Assembly: GCA_046344715.1 (NCBI GenBank)
Contig: JBKDKX010000017.1
Location: forward strand, 3,948-67,947
Length of the DNA: 64,000 nucleotides
Source: CAZAQK01 sp046344715
GTDB taxonomy: Bacteria; Pseudomonadota; Alphaproteobacteria; Rickettsiales; SXRF01
Direction: 5' to 3'
Shown here one piece after another: positions 51,660 through 60,901 of the stretch. Within the stretch, counting starts at the first letter, position 1. Every line of letters starts with the position of its first letter. The position numbers were made by a program, and so were the translations under genes. A model generated the notes under the pieces. The model had not been told where the DNA came from. It made no database searches and saw only the letters and a program-made list of their open reading frames with translations.

Positions 51660-53004
51660 ATTACAGCCTGTACGCGGTACGCACGATATTCTGCCGGATG
51701 AATTCGAGAAATTCCACGCAGTAGTTACGCGCGCGCGCGAACTGGCAACACTCTACGGTTTCAAAGAAATGGCGACGCCGATTTTTGAGCCAACCGAAGT
51801 ATTTTCACGCTCCATGGGTGAAACCTCCGATGTAGTAAGCAAGGAGATGTTCAGCTTTGAAACCAAGGGTGGTGAGAGTGTGACGCTGCGGCCGGAATTT
51901 ACCGCAGGTATTGTGCGCGCATTTTTGTCTAACGGTATGCAGCAGTATTTGCCACTTAAGTTATTTTCCACTGGCCCATTATTCCGTTATGAACGCCCGC
52001 AGAAAGGCCGCCAACGCCAGTTCCATCAGGTGAATTTCGAATGGCTGGGGGATGCAAGCCTGAATGCTGATCTTGAATTGATCTGTCTTGCGGGACACCT
52101 ACTATATACTTTGTCAGGTAGGCAGGCTTGCACTTTGCTAATTAATACACTTGGAGATAGCGAATGTCGTGCAAAATATAAAGATGCACTTGTTGCGTAT
52201 CTTTCTCCATATTCTAAGGAACTTTCTGATGATAGTCAGCGTAGACTTATATCTAATCCTTTACGGATTTTAGATTCAAAAAGCGAGCAAGATAAAAAAT
52301 TACTTGAGAATGCTCCAGTCATTAACGAGTATTTGAGTGTTGCTGAAAGGGAGCGTTTCGAAATTACTGTTTCTGCATTAAGAAATAAAGATGTTCCGTT
52401 TTTCCAGAAAGTCATACCAACACCCTCACTGGTACGTGGGTTGGATTATTATACTGGTACTGTTTTTGAATTTATCTCTGAATCTGGGGATTTAGGTGCA
52501 CAAAATACTGTGCTGGCGGGTGGTCGTTATGATGGCTTGGTTGAGCAAATGGGCGGAAAATTGACACCAGCTATTGGATTTGCTGCGGGGGTTGAGCGGT
52601 TATTGCTGCTAATGGATCAGTGGGCTATTTCAAAAGATATAAAAGTTGTGTTGTTGCCGTTAGAAGATATTAATCCCGATGCAATTTTACTATTATCTGC
52701 TGGCTTACGGAATCATTTCCTTGGACTTCAGATTAACATGAAACAGCAGGCAACAGTTGAAGTATTTTGGCAAGGAAACTTGAAAAAACGTATGGAGCGC
52801 GCTTCTCAGCAAAAAGCAAGCCATGTTATTATTTTTGGTGAGGAGGAAGCAAAACGTGATGCATGTACGGTTCGCAATATGGAGACACGCCAACAACAAG
52901 AAATAAAAATTGATGATTTATTTGTTGCAGAGAAACTTCGGCAGTTATTCGGCTTTGATAAATTAACTACTGGCTTTCGCCGGAATGACGAGGCTCAATC
53001 ATGA
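51649..53004 (+). CDS. hisS: Histidine--tRNA ligase, apparently mosaic
   Basis: HisRS charges tRNA-His. PVRGTHDILPDE, motif 2 (LFSTGPLFRYERPQKGRQRQFHQVNFEWLG), the histidine motifs GLDYYTGTVFEF and LAGGRYDGLVEQMGGK, and GFAAGVERLLLL are all present; the anticodon domain ends at 451 residues. The DNA changes character near 52080. Two 60-base samples before it are 50-52 percent GC by hand count, and three after it are 33-35 percent, with different codon choice up to about 52970. The final codons are encoded by a D-type repeat fragment (TTCGCCGGAATGAC). The protein appears complete. The start overlaps ispG and the stop overlaps prfA (ATGA). Confidence 0.95.
   Translation: MSPKLQPVRGTHDILPDEFEKFHAVVTRARELATLYGFKEMATPIFEPTEVFSRSMGETSDVVSKEMFSFETKGGESVTLRPEFTAGIVRAFLSNGMQQYLPLKLFSTGPLFRYERPQKGRQRQFHQVNFEWLGDASLNADLELICLAGHLLYTLSGRQACTLLINTLGDSECRAKYKDALVAYLSPYSKELSDDSQRRLISNPLRILDSKSEQDKKLLENAPVINEYLSVAERERFEITVSALRNKDVPFFQKVIPTPSLVRGLDYYTGTVFEFISESGDLGAQNTVLAGGRYDGLVEQMGGKLTPAIGFAAGVERLLLLMDQWAISKDIKVVLLPLEDINPDAILLLSAGLRNHFLGLQINMKQQATVEVFWQGNLKKRMERASQQKASHVIIFGEEEAKRDACTVRNMETRQQQEIKIDDLFVAEKLRQLFGFDKLTTGFRRNDEAQS
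52967..52993. repeat. Half of a D-type repeat at the hisS 3' end
   Basis: CTGGCTTTCGCCGGAATGACGAGG matches the right half of D elements such as 39138-39165. It encodes TGFRRNDEA at the HisRS C-terminus, exactly where the AT-rich segment ends. Confidence 0.65.
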
Positions 53005-54071
53005 GCTTTGAAGATACACTCCACATTATCGTACGGCGTCATGCTGAGCTGAATGACATGCTTTCGGCTGGGCAGGTTGGCGGTTCGGATTTTGCCAAAT
53101 TCTCCAAGGAATATTCTGATCTCTCGCCAGTGGTGGATACCATACAGGGGTATATGAAGGCGCAGAATTCGCTCAAGGATTTACAGGCGATGATGGCGGA
53201 TCCTGCGTGCGATGCAGAAATGAAGGCCATGGCAAAAGATGAGCTGGAAGAACTGGAGCGTAACATGCCTGCGCTCACGCGCTCTGTGCAGCTTGCGCTT
53301 TTGCCCAAGGATGAAGCGGATGAGAAGAACGCTATCCTTGAAGTCCGCGCAGGAACGGGCGGTGATGAGGCAGCGCTATTTGCCGCTGATTTATTCCGCA
53401 TGTATCAGAAATATTCACAAAACCGCGGCTGGAAATTTGAAGTGCTTTCACTCTCTGAATCCGGCATTGGGGGTTATAAAGATGCCAGTGCGGAAATTAC
53501 CGGTAGGGGGGTATTTGCTCGAATGAAATATGAATCCGGCGTACATCGTGTGCAGCGCGTGCCGGCCACGGAAACACAAGGCCGTATTCACACCTCTGCA
53601 GCAACAGTTGCGGTGCTTCCTGAGGCAGAAGAGGTTGATATTAAAATTGAAGATAAGGATCTGCGTATCGACGTGTTCCGTTCATCAGGCCCTGGTGGGC
53701 AATCGGTTAATACCACTGACTCTGCCGTGCGTATCGTGCATTTGCCGACGGGTCTTATTGTATCGCAGCAGGATGAAAAGTCACAGCACAAAAATAAGGC
53801 AAAGGCACTTAAGGTACTCCGTGCCCGCCTGTATGAAATGGAGCGTGAGAAGCTGGCGAATGAACGTGCGGCGTCGCGCAAAGAGCAGATTGGTTCTGGT
53901 GATCGCTCGGAACGTATTCGTACGTACAATTTCCCGCAAGGTCGTGTGAGCGACCATCGCATCAATCTCACTACTTACAATATTGATCAGGTGATGAATG
54001 GTGCACTGGACGAATTTATAGATGCGCTGACCGCTGATGATCAGGCAAAGCGTTTATCGGAGTTAAACTAA
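53001..54071 (+). CDS. prfA: Peptide chain release factor 1
   Basis: RF1 ends translation at UAA and UAG. The codon-recognition region is followed by EVRAGTGGDEAALFAADLFRMY and the GGQ catalytic loop in VFRSSGPGGQSVNTTDSAVRIVHLPTGL, then QKSQHKNK-like and RTYNFPQGRVSDHRI blocks. The PxT-type reading motif lies in VPATETQGRIHTSAATVAVLPE. Its 356 residues are normal. It overlaps hisS by four bases and abuts prmC, whose product methylates the GGQ glutamine. Confidence 0.97.
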   Translation: MSFEDTLHIIVRRHAELNDMLSAGQVGGSDFAKFSKEYSDLSPVVDTIQGYMKAQNSLKDLQAMMADPACDAEMKAMAKDELEELERNMPALTRSVQLALLPKDEADEKNAILEVRAGTGGDEAALFAADLFRMYQKYSQNRGWKFEVLSLSESGIGGYKDASAEITGRGVFARMKYESGVHRVQRVPATETQGRIHTSAATVAVLPEAEEVDIKIEDKDLRIDVFRSSGPGGQSVNTTDSAVRIVHLPTGLIVSQQDEKSQHKNKAKALKVLRARLYEMEREKLANERAASRKEQIGSGDRSERIRTYNFPQGRVSDHRINLTTYNIDQVMNGALDEFIDALTADDQAKRLSELN

Positions 54072-54965
54072 ATGGCTAAAAGAGCACTATCCGTTTCAAC
54101 ATTTTCTGTGCCGGCGCATGAAGCGCTGCGCCAGGCAATACGCAGCCTTCAGACCGCGCATGTACAGAGTGCATCGCTCGATGCGCGATTGCTTTTGCTG
54201 CATGTTATGGGTATTGCGCATGAGCAGTGGGTGGTATCTCCGGATATGGATATGACGAGCGAACAAGCGACCCTGTATGAATCGCTGATTGCGCGGCGCG
54301 CGGCGCGTGAGCCGATAGCACATATCATCGGCAAGCGTGAATTCTGGAGCATGGATTTCAAAGTAACCAATGCCACGCTTGATCCGCGCCCCGATAGCGA
54401 AACGATTATCGAAGCATTGCTGCAACGTATTCCTGATAAAAATGCTGCGCTGAATATTCTCGATTTAGGCACAGGCACGGGCTGCCTACTGCTTACACTG
54501 CTGAAGGAGCTTCCGAATGCAAAAGGGCTTGGCATTGATCTAAGCCGTGAGGCGATGGCGGTGGCGCAGGAAAATGCCTTGAGTCTTGGGCTTTCCGCAC
54601 GTGCGCATTTTCAGCATGGTAATTGGTGTGAAGGGGTATCTGGAAGCTTTGATGTGATTATCTCCAATCCACCGTATATACCCACGACCAGTATCAGGTC
54701 GCTTGCGCCGGAAGTGGCACAGTATGAGCCTAAACTAGCTTTAGATGGCGGCGAAGATGGGCTTGATTGTTACCGCAACATACTTGCGGCATTACCAACG
54801 ATTCTAAATCAAGAAGGTATTGCGGCATTTGAAGTGGGTGCTGGACAGATTCAGTCAGTGGCTGAGATTGCTAGCGAAAACGGCCTTCAGCTTGAAGGCA
54901 TGCGTAAAGATATGCAGGGGATTCCCCGTTGCTTGTTACTGAAACATTTTAACAATAGGAACTAA
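54072..54965 (+). CDS. prmC: Peptide chain release factor N5-glutamine methyltransferase
   Basis: PrmC/HemK methylates the glutamine of the GGQ motif in RF1 and RF2. It has an N-terminal helical domain (1-80), motif I LDLGTGTGCLLLTLL, and the substrate-binding NPPY in DVIISNPPYIPTTSI. The ending GLQLEGMRKDMQGIPRCLLLKH is typical. Its 297 residues are normal. The start codon directly follows the prfA stop, so enzyme and substrate are made from one operon. Confidence 0.97.
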   Translation: MAKRALSVSTFSVPAHEALRQAIRSLQTAHVQSASLDARLLLLHVMGIAHEQWVVSPDMDMTSEQATLYESLIARRAAREPIAHIIGKREFWSMDFKVTNATLDPRPDSETIIEALLQRIPDKNAALNILDLGTGTGCLLLTLLKELPNAKGLGIDLSREAMAVAQENALSLGLSARAHFQHGNWCEGVSGSFDVIISNPPYIPTTSIRSLAPEVAQYEPKLALDGGEDGLDCYRNILAALPTILNQEGIAAFEVGAGQIQSVAEIASENGLQLEGMRKDMQGIPRCLLLKHFNNRN

Positions 54966-54969
54966 TCAT

Positions 54970-55410
54970 ATGATGAGGAAGAGACCTTCGGGACAGAATA
55001 ATAATTATGGGCACCAAAAAAGGCGCCATTCACATGGCGGCGGTGGGCACAGCAACAACGGCGGCGGTAACCGCCCGCGCAAGAATTATAGCGCAATGCG
55101 CGAGAAATATATGGGGCAGGCGCGTGATGCGCTGGCAGGTGGTGATCGCGTGCTGGCAGAATATTTCTACCAACATGCCGACCATTGCTACCGCATGATG
55201 ATGGAAGAAGGCTTCCGCCCGAACCGTCCGCAGCAGCAGGCTGAAAGCGAAGCAGCGCCAGAAGTTGAAGCAGTACAGGAAATGTCCGAAATGCCGGAAA
55301 TACAGAACACCAATCCACTTCCGGCTTTTATCACCAGCGGCTATAACACTGATACGCAAAAACCAGCAGAAGAGCCGGTGGTACAGAACTGGGAAGAGCG
55401 CGACGCTTAG
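54970..55410 (+). CDS. DUF4167 domain protein
   Basis: DUF4167 proteins are alphaproteobacterial and usually sit behind prmC, as here (four-base gap). The first 45 residues are rich in Gly, Asn, His and Arg (GGGGHSNNGGGNRPRKN), like an RNA-binding low-complexity region. The conserved domain is YSAMREKYMGQARDALAGGDRVLAEYFYQHADHCYRMMMEE (about 38-80). The acidic tail is variable. Role unknown; the context suggests translation. It is followed by a 120-base palindrome. Confidence 0.9.
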   Translation: MMRKRPSGQNNNYGHQKRRHSHGGGGHSNNGGGNRPRKNYSAMREKYMGQARDALAGGDRVLAEYFYQHADHCYRMMMEEGFRPNRPQQQAESEAAPEVEAVQEMSEMPEIQNTNPLPAFITSGYNTDTQKPAEEPVVQNWEERDA

Positions 55411-55530
55411 AGCCTTTCCCATTTAGCCTTGCGCGTTGTTATCCTTCGGACTCGGTGTGCTCACGTACCTTTATGTACGCTGCGCGCACCTCGCCTCGGC
55501 TGCCTCGCGCAAGACTAAAGCGAAAAGGCT
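55411..55530. repeat. 120-base palindromic element (family G)
   Basis: AGCCTTTCCCATTTAGCCTTGCGCG at the left is mirrored by CGCGCAAGACTAAAGCG plus AAAAGGCT at the right, and a second inner stem pairs GTGCTCACGTAC with GTACGCTGCGCGCAC. It starts at the DUF4167 stop and ends just before the DUF3108 gene, so it could end transcription from both sides. Confidence 0.8.
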
Positions 55531-55543
55531 CTGTAAATTTGTA

Positions 55544-56398
55544 TTACTCCTTATTCCCCAGCAAACACGATTCCTGAGCATTGCAGGTTTTGTATAAATC
55601 GGCGGTGAGTGTGCCGAAGCTGAGGTTTGTTTCCAGCCGCACGGGGAATAGTTTCTCATCATTGCTGAAATACATTATCATAGGCGGTTCTTTAGGATCG
55701 TGATCTGCAAGCTCTGATTTAGTGAATCCCGCAAGCAGGGTGCGTTTCGCCTGAACTGCAACAACGGGTACTTTCTTTCCTTCCATGCGGATGGTGCGTG
55801 TAGAAAGCAGGGTAAAATCCACTTGGGTCAAGCGGCGTCCATCATATACATTCAGGCGGAATGTTTTCTCGCCTTTCTCCAGCGCGTTGATAAGCAGCAT
55901 ACGAGCTTTAAGTAGTGCGCTTAGTGGATCAAAAGATCCATGTTTTTGTTCGGTAGAAACTGGTGTGCGCTTGGTCGGACTCTCTGGCGGAATAAGGGTT
56001 TCCTGATCGAACTTTTCACCCTTATAATTGATTTTTACATAACGCTTCTTTTTTTTGGTTTTATAATTTGTCTCATATTCAGAAGTGCTATAGGCGTAAT
56101 CTTTTCCGCTGCCATCCACAGTGGTGTGGCTGGAATGTGATGTAAACAGGCTTACCACACCGGTTAAAATAATATCGGCGGTGGCGGAGTAATTCTGGGC
56201 ATTCTGCTCGGTATGGATACCCGCTTTGGCAAAAGGAATACCTGAGAAACTGCATTTATAATAGCCGCGAAACGCCAGATCCTTGCTGTAACTGGCCGCC
56301 TGAGAATCCGTAATAAACAATAATAAACAAGGAATTATATAAAAAATAACGCGCTTGATATTGAGCAATGCCGAATCTGTACCCATATATACTATCAT
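55544..56398 (-). CDS. DUF3108 domain protein, exported
   Basis: DUF3108 proteins are periplasmic or outer-membrane beta-rich proteins of unknown role. An N-terminal hydrophobic segment (VIFYIIPCLLLFITDSQAA) is a signal peptide, followed by LAFRGYYKCSFSGIPFAKAGIHTEQNAQNYSATADIILTGVVSLF and the KVPVVAVQAKRTLLAGFTK and FSNDEKLFPVRLETNLSFGTLTADL blocks. ATG at 56398 or 56386 is plausible; the frame to 56482 overlaps clpB. Divergent from clpB with only 26-38 bases between starts, so at least one promoter overlaps coding DNA. It has about 284 residues. Confidence 0.85.
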   Translation of the reverse strand: MIVYMGTDSALLNIKRVIFYIIPCLLLFITDSQAASYSKDLAFRGYYKCSFSGIPFAKAGIHTEQNAQNYSATADIILTGVVSLFTSHSSHTTVDGSGKDYAYSTSEYETNYKTKKKKRYVKINYKGEKFDQETLIPPESPTKRTPVSTEQKHGSFDPLSALLKARMLLINALEKGEKTFRLNVYDGRRLTQVDFTLLSTRTIRMEGKKVPVVAVQAKRTLLAGFTKSELADHDPKEPPMIMYFSNDEKLFPVRLETNLSFGTLTADLYKTCNAQESCLLGNKE

Positions 56399-56424
56399 AA
56401 ATATTCTCTGGGTTAGGATACGAT

Positions 56425-58989
56425 ATGAACTTTGAAAAATACACCGATAAATCAAAAGCCGTAATAGAAGCCGCGCAGGCATTGGCTTTGCGCTCTAATC
56501 ACCAGCAGCTTACGCCTGAGCATATTCTGTCTGCAATGCTCGATGACAATGGCCGTATCACTGACAAGCTGATACGTGCCTGCGGCGGCATACCCGTGCG
56601 TGTGGCGGAGGAGGTGGAAGGGCTGCTGGCCAAGATGCCCAAGGTGACGGGGGCAGGACAGCTCTATATAACGCCGGAAACAGCCCGTTTCTTTGACATG
56701 GCTGAGCAGGTAAGCAGCAAAGCAAATGATGAGTATATTACGGTGGAACGTTTGCTTCAGGCGCTTTCCATGACGCAAGGCGCGCAGGCTGCCAAGATTC
56801 TTTCGGATGCAGGAGTTATGCCGCAGAAGATCAATGCGGCCATTTCGGATATGCGAAAAGGAAGGCTTGCCACCAGTGCCAATGCTGAAGACCAGTTTGA
56901 GGCACTAAAAAAATACACCAAGGATTTTACGGCACTGGCTAAGGCAGGGAAGCTCGATCCGGTGATTGGCCGAGATGAAGAGATACGCCGTGCCATGCAG
57001 GTGCTTTCCCGCCGTACCAAAAATAATCCGGTGCTGATTGGTGAGCCTGGCGTGGGCAAAACCGCCATTGTGGAAGGGCTTGCCCAACGCATTGTGGCGG
57101 GCGATGTGCCAGAGGCATTAAAGCGCAAACGATTGCTCTCTCTTGATTTGGGGGCGCTGGTTGCGGGCGCAAAATTCCGTGGGGAATTTGAAGAGCGCCT
57201 GAAAGCAGTGCTTTCTGAAGTGGCCGCTGCTGATGATGTGGTGCTGTTCATTGATGAGTTGCACACGCTGGTGGGGGCAGGGGCGGCGGAAGGTTCCATG
57301 GATGCTTCCAACCTTCTGAAACCAGCGCTTGCACGGGGTGAGCTGCACTGCGTGGGGGCTACCACGCTTAATGAATACCGCAAATATATTGAAAAAGATG
57401 CGGCACTGGCGCGTCGTTTTCAGTCTGTTTTTGTGTCGGAGCCTACGGTGGAAGATACGGTTTCCATATTGCGTGGCCTGAAGGAGAAATATGAACTGCA
57501 TCACGGCATACGCATTACCGATGCGGCGATTGTATCAGCGGCGACACTTTCTCACCGCTATATTACGGATAGATTCCTGCCAGATAAGGCGATCGATTTA
57601 ATTGATGAGGCGGCAGCGCGCCTGCGCATGGAGGTGGATTCCAAGCCCGAAGAACTGGATGAAGTTGACCGCAAGGTTATCCAGCTCAAAATTGAGCGTG
57701 AGGCTCTGAAGAAAGAAAGTGATGCGGCCTCTAAAGACAGGCTTTCCAAACTGGAAAAAGAACTGGCCGTGCTGGAAAAGCAAAGCGCGGATATGACTGG
57801 GCGTTGGGAAGCCGAGAAATCGCAGCTAAACAGTGTTCAAAAGATAAAAGAACAGCTGGAAGACGCACAATTACAGTTAAGCATAGCGCAGCGTGAAGGC
57901 AATCTGAGTAAAGCTGGTGAGTTGATGTATGGCGTGATTCCTGATTTGCAGAAAAAGCTGAAAGATACCGAAGGAAAAGACACAGAGGTAATGCTCAAGG
58001 AATCGGTCACCGATGAGGATATTGCCGCCATTGTATCGCGCTGGACAGGTATTCCGGTATCACGCATGATGGAAGGCGAACGCGAAAAACTCCTGCGTAT
58101 GGAAGATAATCTGCGCAGGCGCGTGGTGGGACAGGAGGAGGCACTGGTTGCGGTGTCTGATGCTGTGCGCCGCGCCCGCGCAGGCTTGCAAGATCCTTCG
58201 CGCCCGATTGGTTCATTCCTGTTTTTAGGGCCTACCGGTGTGGGAAAAACCGAACTGTGCAAAGCACTGGCAGAATTTATTTTTGATGATGAGTCTGCAC
58301 TGCTGCGCATTGATATGTCGGAATTCATGGAAAAACATGCGGTATCGCGCCTTGTGGGCGCACCTCCGGGCTATGTTGGGTATGATGAAGGCGGGGTGCT
58401 GACTGAGGCGGTTCGTCGCAGGCCTTATCAGGTGATTCTTTTTGATGAAGTGGAAAAGGCACATCCGGATGTGTTCAACATATTGCTACAGTTGCTGGAT
58501 GATGGCCGCCTGACAGACGGGCAGGGGCGCACGGTGGATTTCAAAAATACCATCATTGTGCTTACCTCAAACCTTGGTTCTGACGTGCTGGCGAGTGCAA
58601 AAGAAGGTGCACTCAGCGCTGCTATGCGTGAACAAGTGATGCAGGTGGTGCGTAAATCATTCCGCCCTGAATTTATCAACCGGCTGGATGAAATTATTCT
58701 CTTCAAACGCCTTGAAAAGCAGGTGATGGCGAGCATTGTGGATATTCAGCTGGCAGGGCTTGCCAAGCGTCTGGGAGAACGCCACATCACACTCTCGCTC
58801 GATGATAAAGCCAAGGATTGGCTGGCAGAAGAAGGCTATGATTCTGTGTATGGCGCACGCCCCTTAAAGCGTGTGATACAGCGCGAATTGCAAAATGCTT
58901 TGGCTACTAAGCTACTCTCAGGTGATATTACTGATGGTGCAAAGGTGCGCGTGCAAGGCTGGGAAGGCGGGCTTAAAATCTCAGCGTAA
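56425..58989 (+). CDS. clpB: ATP-dependent disaggregase ClpB
   Basis: ClpB is the Hsp104-type chaperone that pulls proteins out of aggregates with DnaK. The Clp N-domain (1-145) is followed by NBD1 with Walker A GEPGVGKTAIVEGLAQRI and Walker B VVLFIDELHTLVGAG, the coiled-coil middle domain (about 400-520, KIEREALKKESDAASKDRLSKLEKELAVLEKQ), and NBD2 with GPTGVGKTELCKALAEF and VILFDEVEKAHPDVFN. Its 854 residues are typical. AGGA lies seven bases before the ATG. No sigma32-type promoter could be assigned with confidence. Confidence 0.97.
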   Translation: MNFEKYTDKSKAVIEAAQALALRSNHQQLTPEHILSAMLDDNGRITDKLIRACGGIPVRVAEEVEGLLAKMPKVTGAGQLYITPETARFFDMAEQVSSKANDEYITVERLLQALSMTQGAQAAKILSDAGVMPQKINAAISDMRKGRLATSANAEDQFEALKKYTKDFTALAKAGKLDPVIGRDEEIRRAMQVLSRRTKNNPVLIGEPGVGKTAIVEGLAQRIVAGDVPEALKRKRLLSLDLGALVAGAKFRGEFEERLKAVLSEVAAADDVVLFIDELHTLVGAGAAEGSMDASNLLKPALARGELHCVGATTLNEYRKYIEKDAALARRFQSVFVSEPTVEDTVSILRGLKEKYELHHGIRITDAAIVSAATLSHRYITDRFLPDKAIDLIDEAAARLRMEVDSKPEELDEVDRKVIQLKIEREALKKESDAASKDRLSKLEKELAVLEKQSADMTGRWEAEKSQLNSVQKIKEQLEDAQLQLSIAQREGNLSKAGELMYGVIPDLQKKLKDTEGKDTEVMLKESVTDEDIAAIVSRWTGIPVSRMMEGEREKLLRMEDNLRRRVVGQEEALVAVSDAVRRARAGLQDPSRPIGSFLFLGPTGVGKTELCKALAEFIFDDESALLRIDMSEFMEKHAVSRLVGAPPGYVGYDEGGVLTEAVRRRPYQVILFDEVEKAHPDVFNILLQLLDDGRLTDGQGRTVDFKNTIIVLTSNLGSDVLASAKEGALSAAMREQVMQVVRKSFRPEFINRLDEIILFKRLEKQVMASIVDIQLAGLAKRLGERHITLSLDDKAKDWLAEEGYDSVYGARPLKRVIQRELQNALATKLLSGDITDGAKVRVQGWEGGLKISA

Positions 58990-58994
58990 GTAGC

Positions 58995-60566
58995 TTATTC
59001 TGAGGATTTAAGCAGTTTTGTATCCAGCTGCGCCACCTTGGTTTCAGGCTTGGTAAGCGATGCAACCGTTGCTTTTACCTGCTCTATATTCCTGCGGAAT
59101 GCCGCAAGTTCTTTGCCGCCAAGCACATTACCCGTTTTGAATTTCACGTTTGCCGGATTTACCTGCGCGCCATTCACCATGACTTCGTAATGCAGATGTG
59201 GGCCGGTGGAGGCACCCGTTGAGCCGACATAGGCAATAATCTGGCCTTGTTTTACCTTGCCACCCTGACGGATACCGGAAGCAAAGCGGCTGATATGTGC
59301 ATATGCTGTAGAATAGCTGGAGTTATGTTTTAAGCGGAGATAATTACCATATCCGCCTTTTGCACCTACGAAATCAACCGTAGCATCACCGGCTGCGTAA
59401 ATTGGGGTTCCGGTAGGTGCGCCGAAATCCACGCCACGGTGCATTTTGCTGTATCCCATGATTGGGTGCCTGCGCATGCCAAAACGTGAGGTAATTTTTG
59501 CACCGTTGATAGGCGTACGTAGTAAGCCTTTCCTTACGCTTTCGCCTTTTTCATTGTAATAATCTGCATTGCCGCTTGAGTCGGTAAAACGATATATGCG
59601 TTGTTTGCGGTCACCCAGTGTCAACTCAGCATACATAAGGTTTCCAGTGCCCGCAGACTCACCCTTTTCGGTTTCTAGTTTTTCGTACAGTATGCTGATG
59701 GCATCGCCATCTTTTATATCGCGCTGAAAGTCGACATCATAACTATAGGCATTAATCAGGCTACCTACCAGACCAACGGGAAGGCCAGCATCTGCCGCAG
59801 TTTCGTAAAGGCTGCTGGTGATTTTTCCGCCTGCATGGGCAAGCTTGCGCTCTACTTTCGCCTCCAGTTTTTTTACGGCAAACGTATCATTCGTGTTGCG
59901 TGTTACTTCCAGTGAAGACGTAACGGATACTGGAATAAACATGGATTGCAGGGCAACCTTGGAAGGATCTTTTGGGTGTTTGTCAATCTGCACTTCAATA
60001 TCTTTGCCTGCCGGCATTTTACGCGGATCAAAATGTTTGCGAAGTGCCGCAACAACAACGTGTGCCTCATCGGATGAAATACCTGCATCACCAAGCAATG
60101 TACTGAGTGTGTCGCCATTTTCGAGCTTGAGGCTTAGCTTGAGTGGATATTGTTTCGTATCCGGAATGGCTGTTGGTGCTGCCGATACCGTGGTTTCCGC
60201 AGGTTGTACTATTTCAGGCGTAGTAATAGGTGCTGTGCTGGTTTCAGTAAATAGCTGCACCTCTTTCGCGACCACTTCAAATTCAGGAATTTGTGGCTCA
60301 GATGCTGTAATCTCCGGTGTTACAACAGATTCTACAGCTGTTGCGGCAACAGATATCGAGGTTGGAGCGTGATCTGCTGCAACAGGAGTGAGGCTTGTCG
60401 TGCCCGTAAGGGCAGCATTGCAGCCCAAACTGAAGGCAATGCCGAGTGCAAACCAGGAAATACGAAGTTTCGCAGCGCGCGATGAAGGGAGTGATTTTGA
60501 CACCAGCTTAACAGGATAAGCCGGAAGAATGCCGTGTGGCAGTGCTAAACTAACGCTTTGATTCAT
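58995..60566 (-). CDS. M23 (LytM-type) peptidoglycan endopeptidase
   Basis: This is a MepM-like murein hydrolase or regulator. The N-terminal cytoplasmic tail has one membrane anchor (about 37-60), then a Thr/Ala/Pro-rich linker, an OapA/LysM-like domain (PLKLSLKLENGDTLSTLLGDAGIS) and the LytM domain (about 370-470). Zn ligands are present in MHRGVDFGAPTGTPIYAAGDATV (H, D) and STGPHLHYEVMVNG (HxH), so it is catalytically competent in appearance. It has 523 residues. It is convergent with clpB, five bases apart. Confidence 0.94.
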   Translation of the reverse strand: MNQSVSLALPHGILPAYPVKLVSKSLPSSRAAKLRISWFALGIAFSLGCNAALTGTTSLTPVAADHAPTSISVAATAVESVVTPEITASEPQIPEFEVVAKEVQLFTETSTAPITTPEIVQPAETTVSAAPTAIPDTKQYPLKLSLKLENGDTLSTLLGDAGISSDEAHVVVAALRKHFDPRKMPAGKDIEVQIDKHPKDPSKVALQSMFIPVSVTSSLEVTRNTNDTFAVKKLEAKVERKLAHAGGKITSSLYETAADAGLPVGLVGSLINAYSYDVDFQRDIKDGDAISILYEKLETEKGESAGTGNLMYAELTLGDRKQRIYRFTDSSGNADYYNEKGESVRKGLLRTPINGAKITSRFGMRRHPIMGYSKMHRGVDFGAPTGTPIYAAGDATVDFVGAKGGYGNYLRLKHNSSYSTAYAHISRFASGIRQGGKVKQGQIIAYVGSTGASTGPHLHYEVMVNGAQVNPANVKFKTGNVLGGKELAAFRRNIEQVKATVASLTKPETKVAQLDTKLLKSSE

Positions 60567-60687
60567 ATTTTGAATTATTAACTTTCGACTGCGTGTTTTA
60601 CACTACCAGACGTAAGTGATTTTTGTGCTTATGCCAACCTTAAAAAACACCAAAATGCATTTTTTTACACATCCTTCATATTTTAGC

Positions 60688-60716
60688 TTGACTGGGCATG
60701 GTCATGCAATTAAATT
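60688..60716 (+). promoter_or_regulatory. Promoter candidate of the str operon
   Basis: TTGACT and TAAATT are separated by 17 bases, a good sigma70-type match (5/6 and 4/6). It predicts a leader of about 180 bases before rpsL. The 335-base gap 60567-60901 holds this promoter, the hairpin at 60722 and no gene. Confidence 0.6.
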
Positions 60717-60721
60717 ACGCG

Positions 60722-60738
60722 CCTCCGCTGAATGGAGG
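60722..60738 (+). promoter_or_regulatory. Leader hairpin upstream of rpsL
   Basis: CCTCC pairs with GGAGG around a seven-base loop right at the predicted transcript start. Its small size makes a regulatory role uncertain; it may protect the 5' end. Confidence 0.35.
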
Positions 60739-60901
60739 GAGATACTACTTTTAGCCTCTAAGTTATTGAAATTTAGAAGCTTTTGGCAAGTCCCCCATCC
60801 TCGGTATTTGATTAAAAATTATCGTTCATTGTCAGCGGTGGTCATTTGTGTCTCACAGTGGCTAAGACTTTCAACGAACAAAACATTGGAAAAGGATACC
60901 C

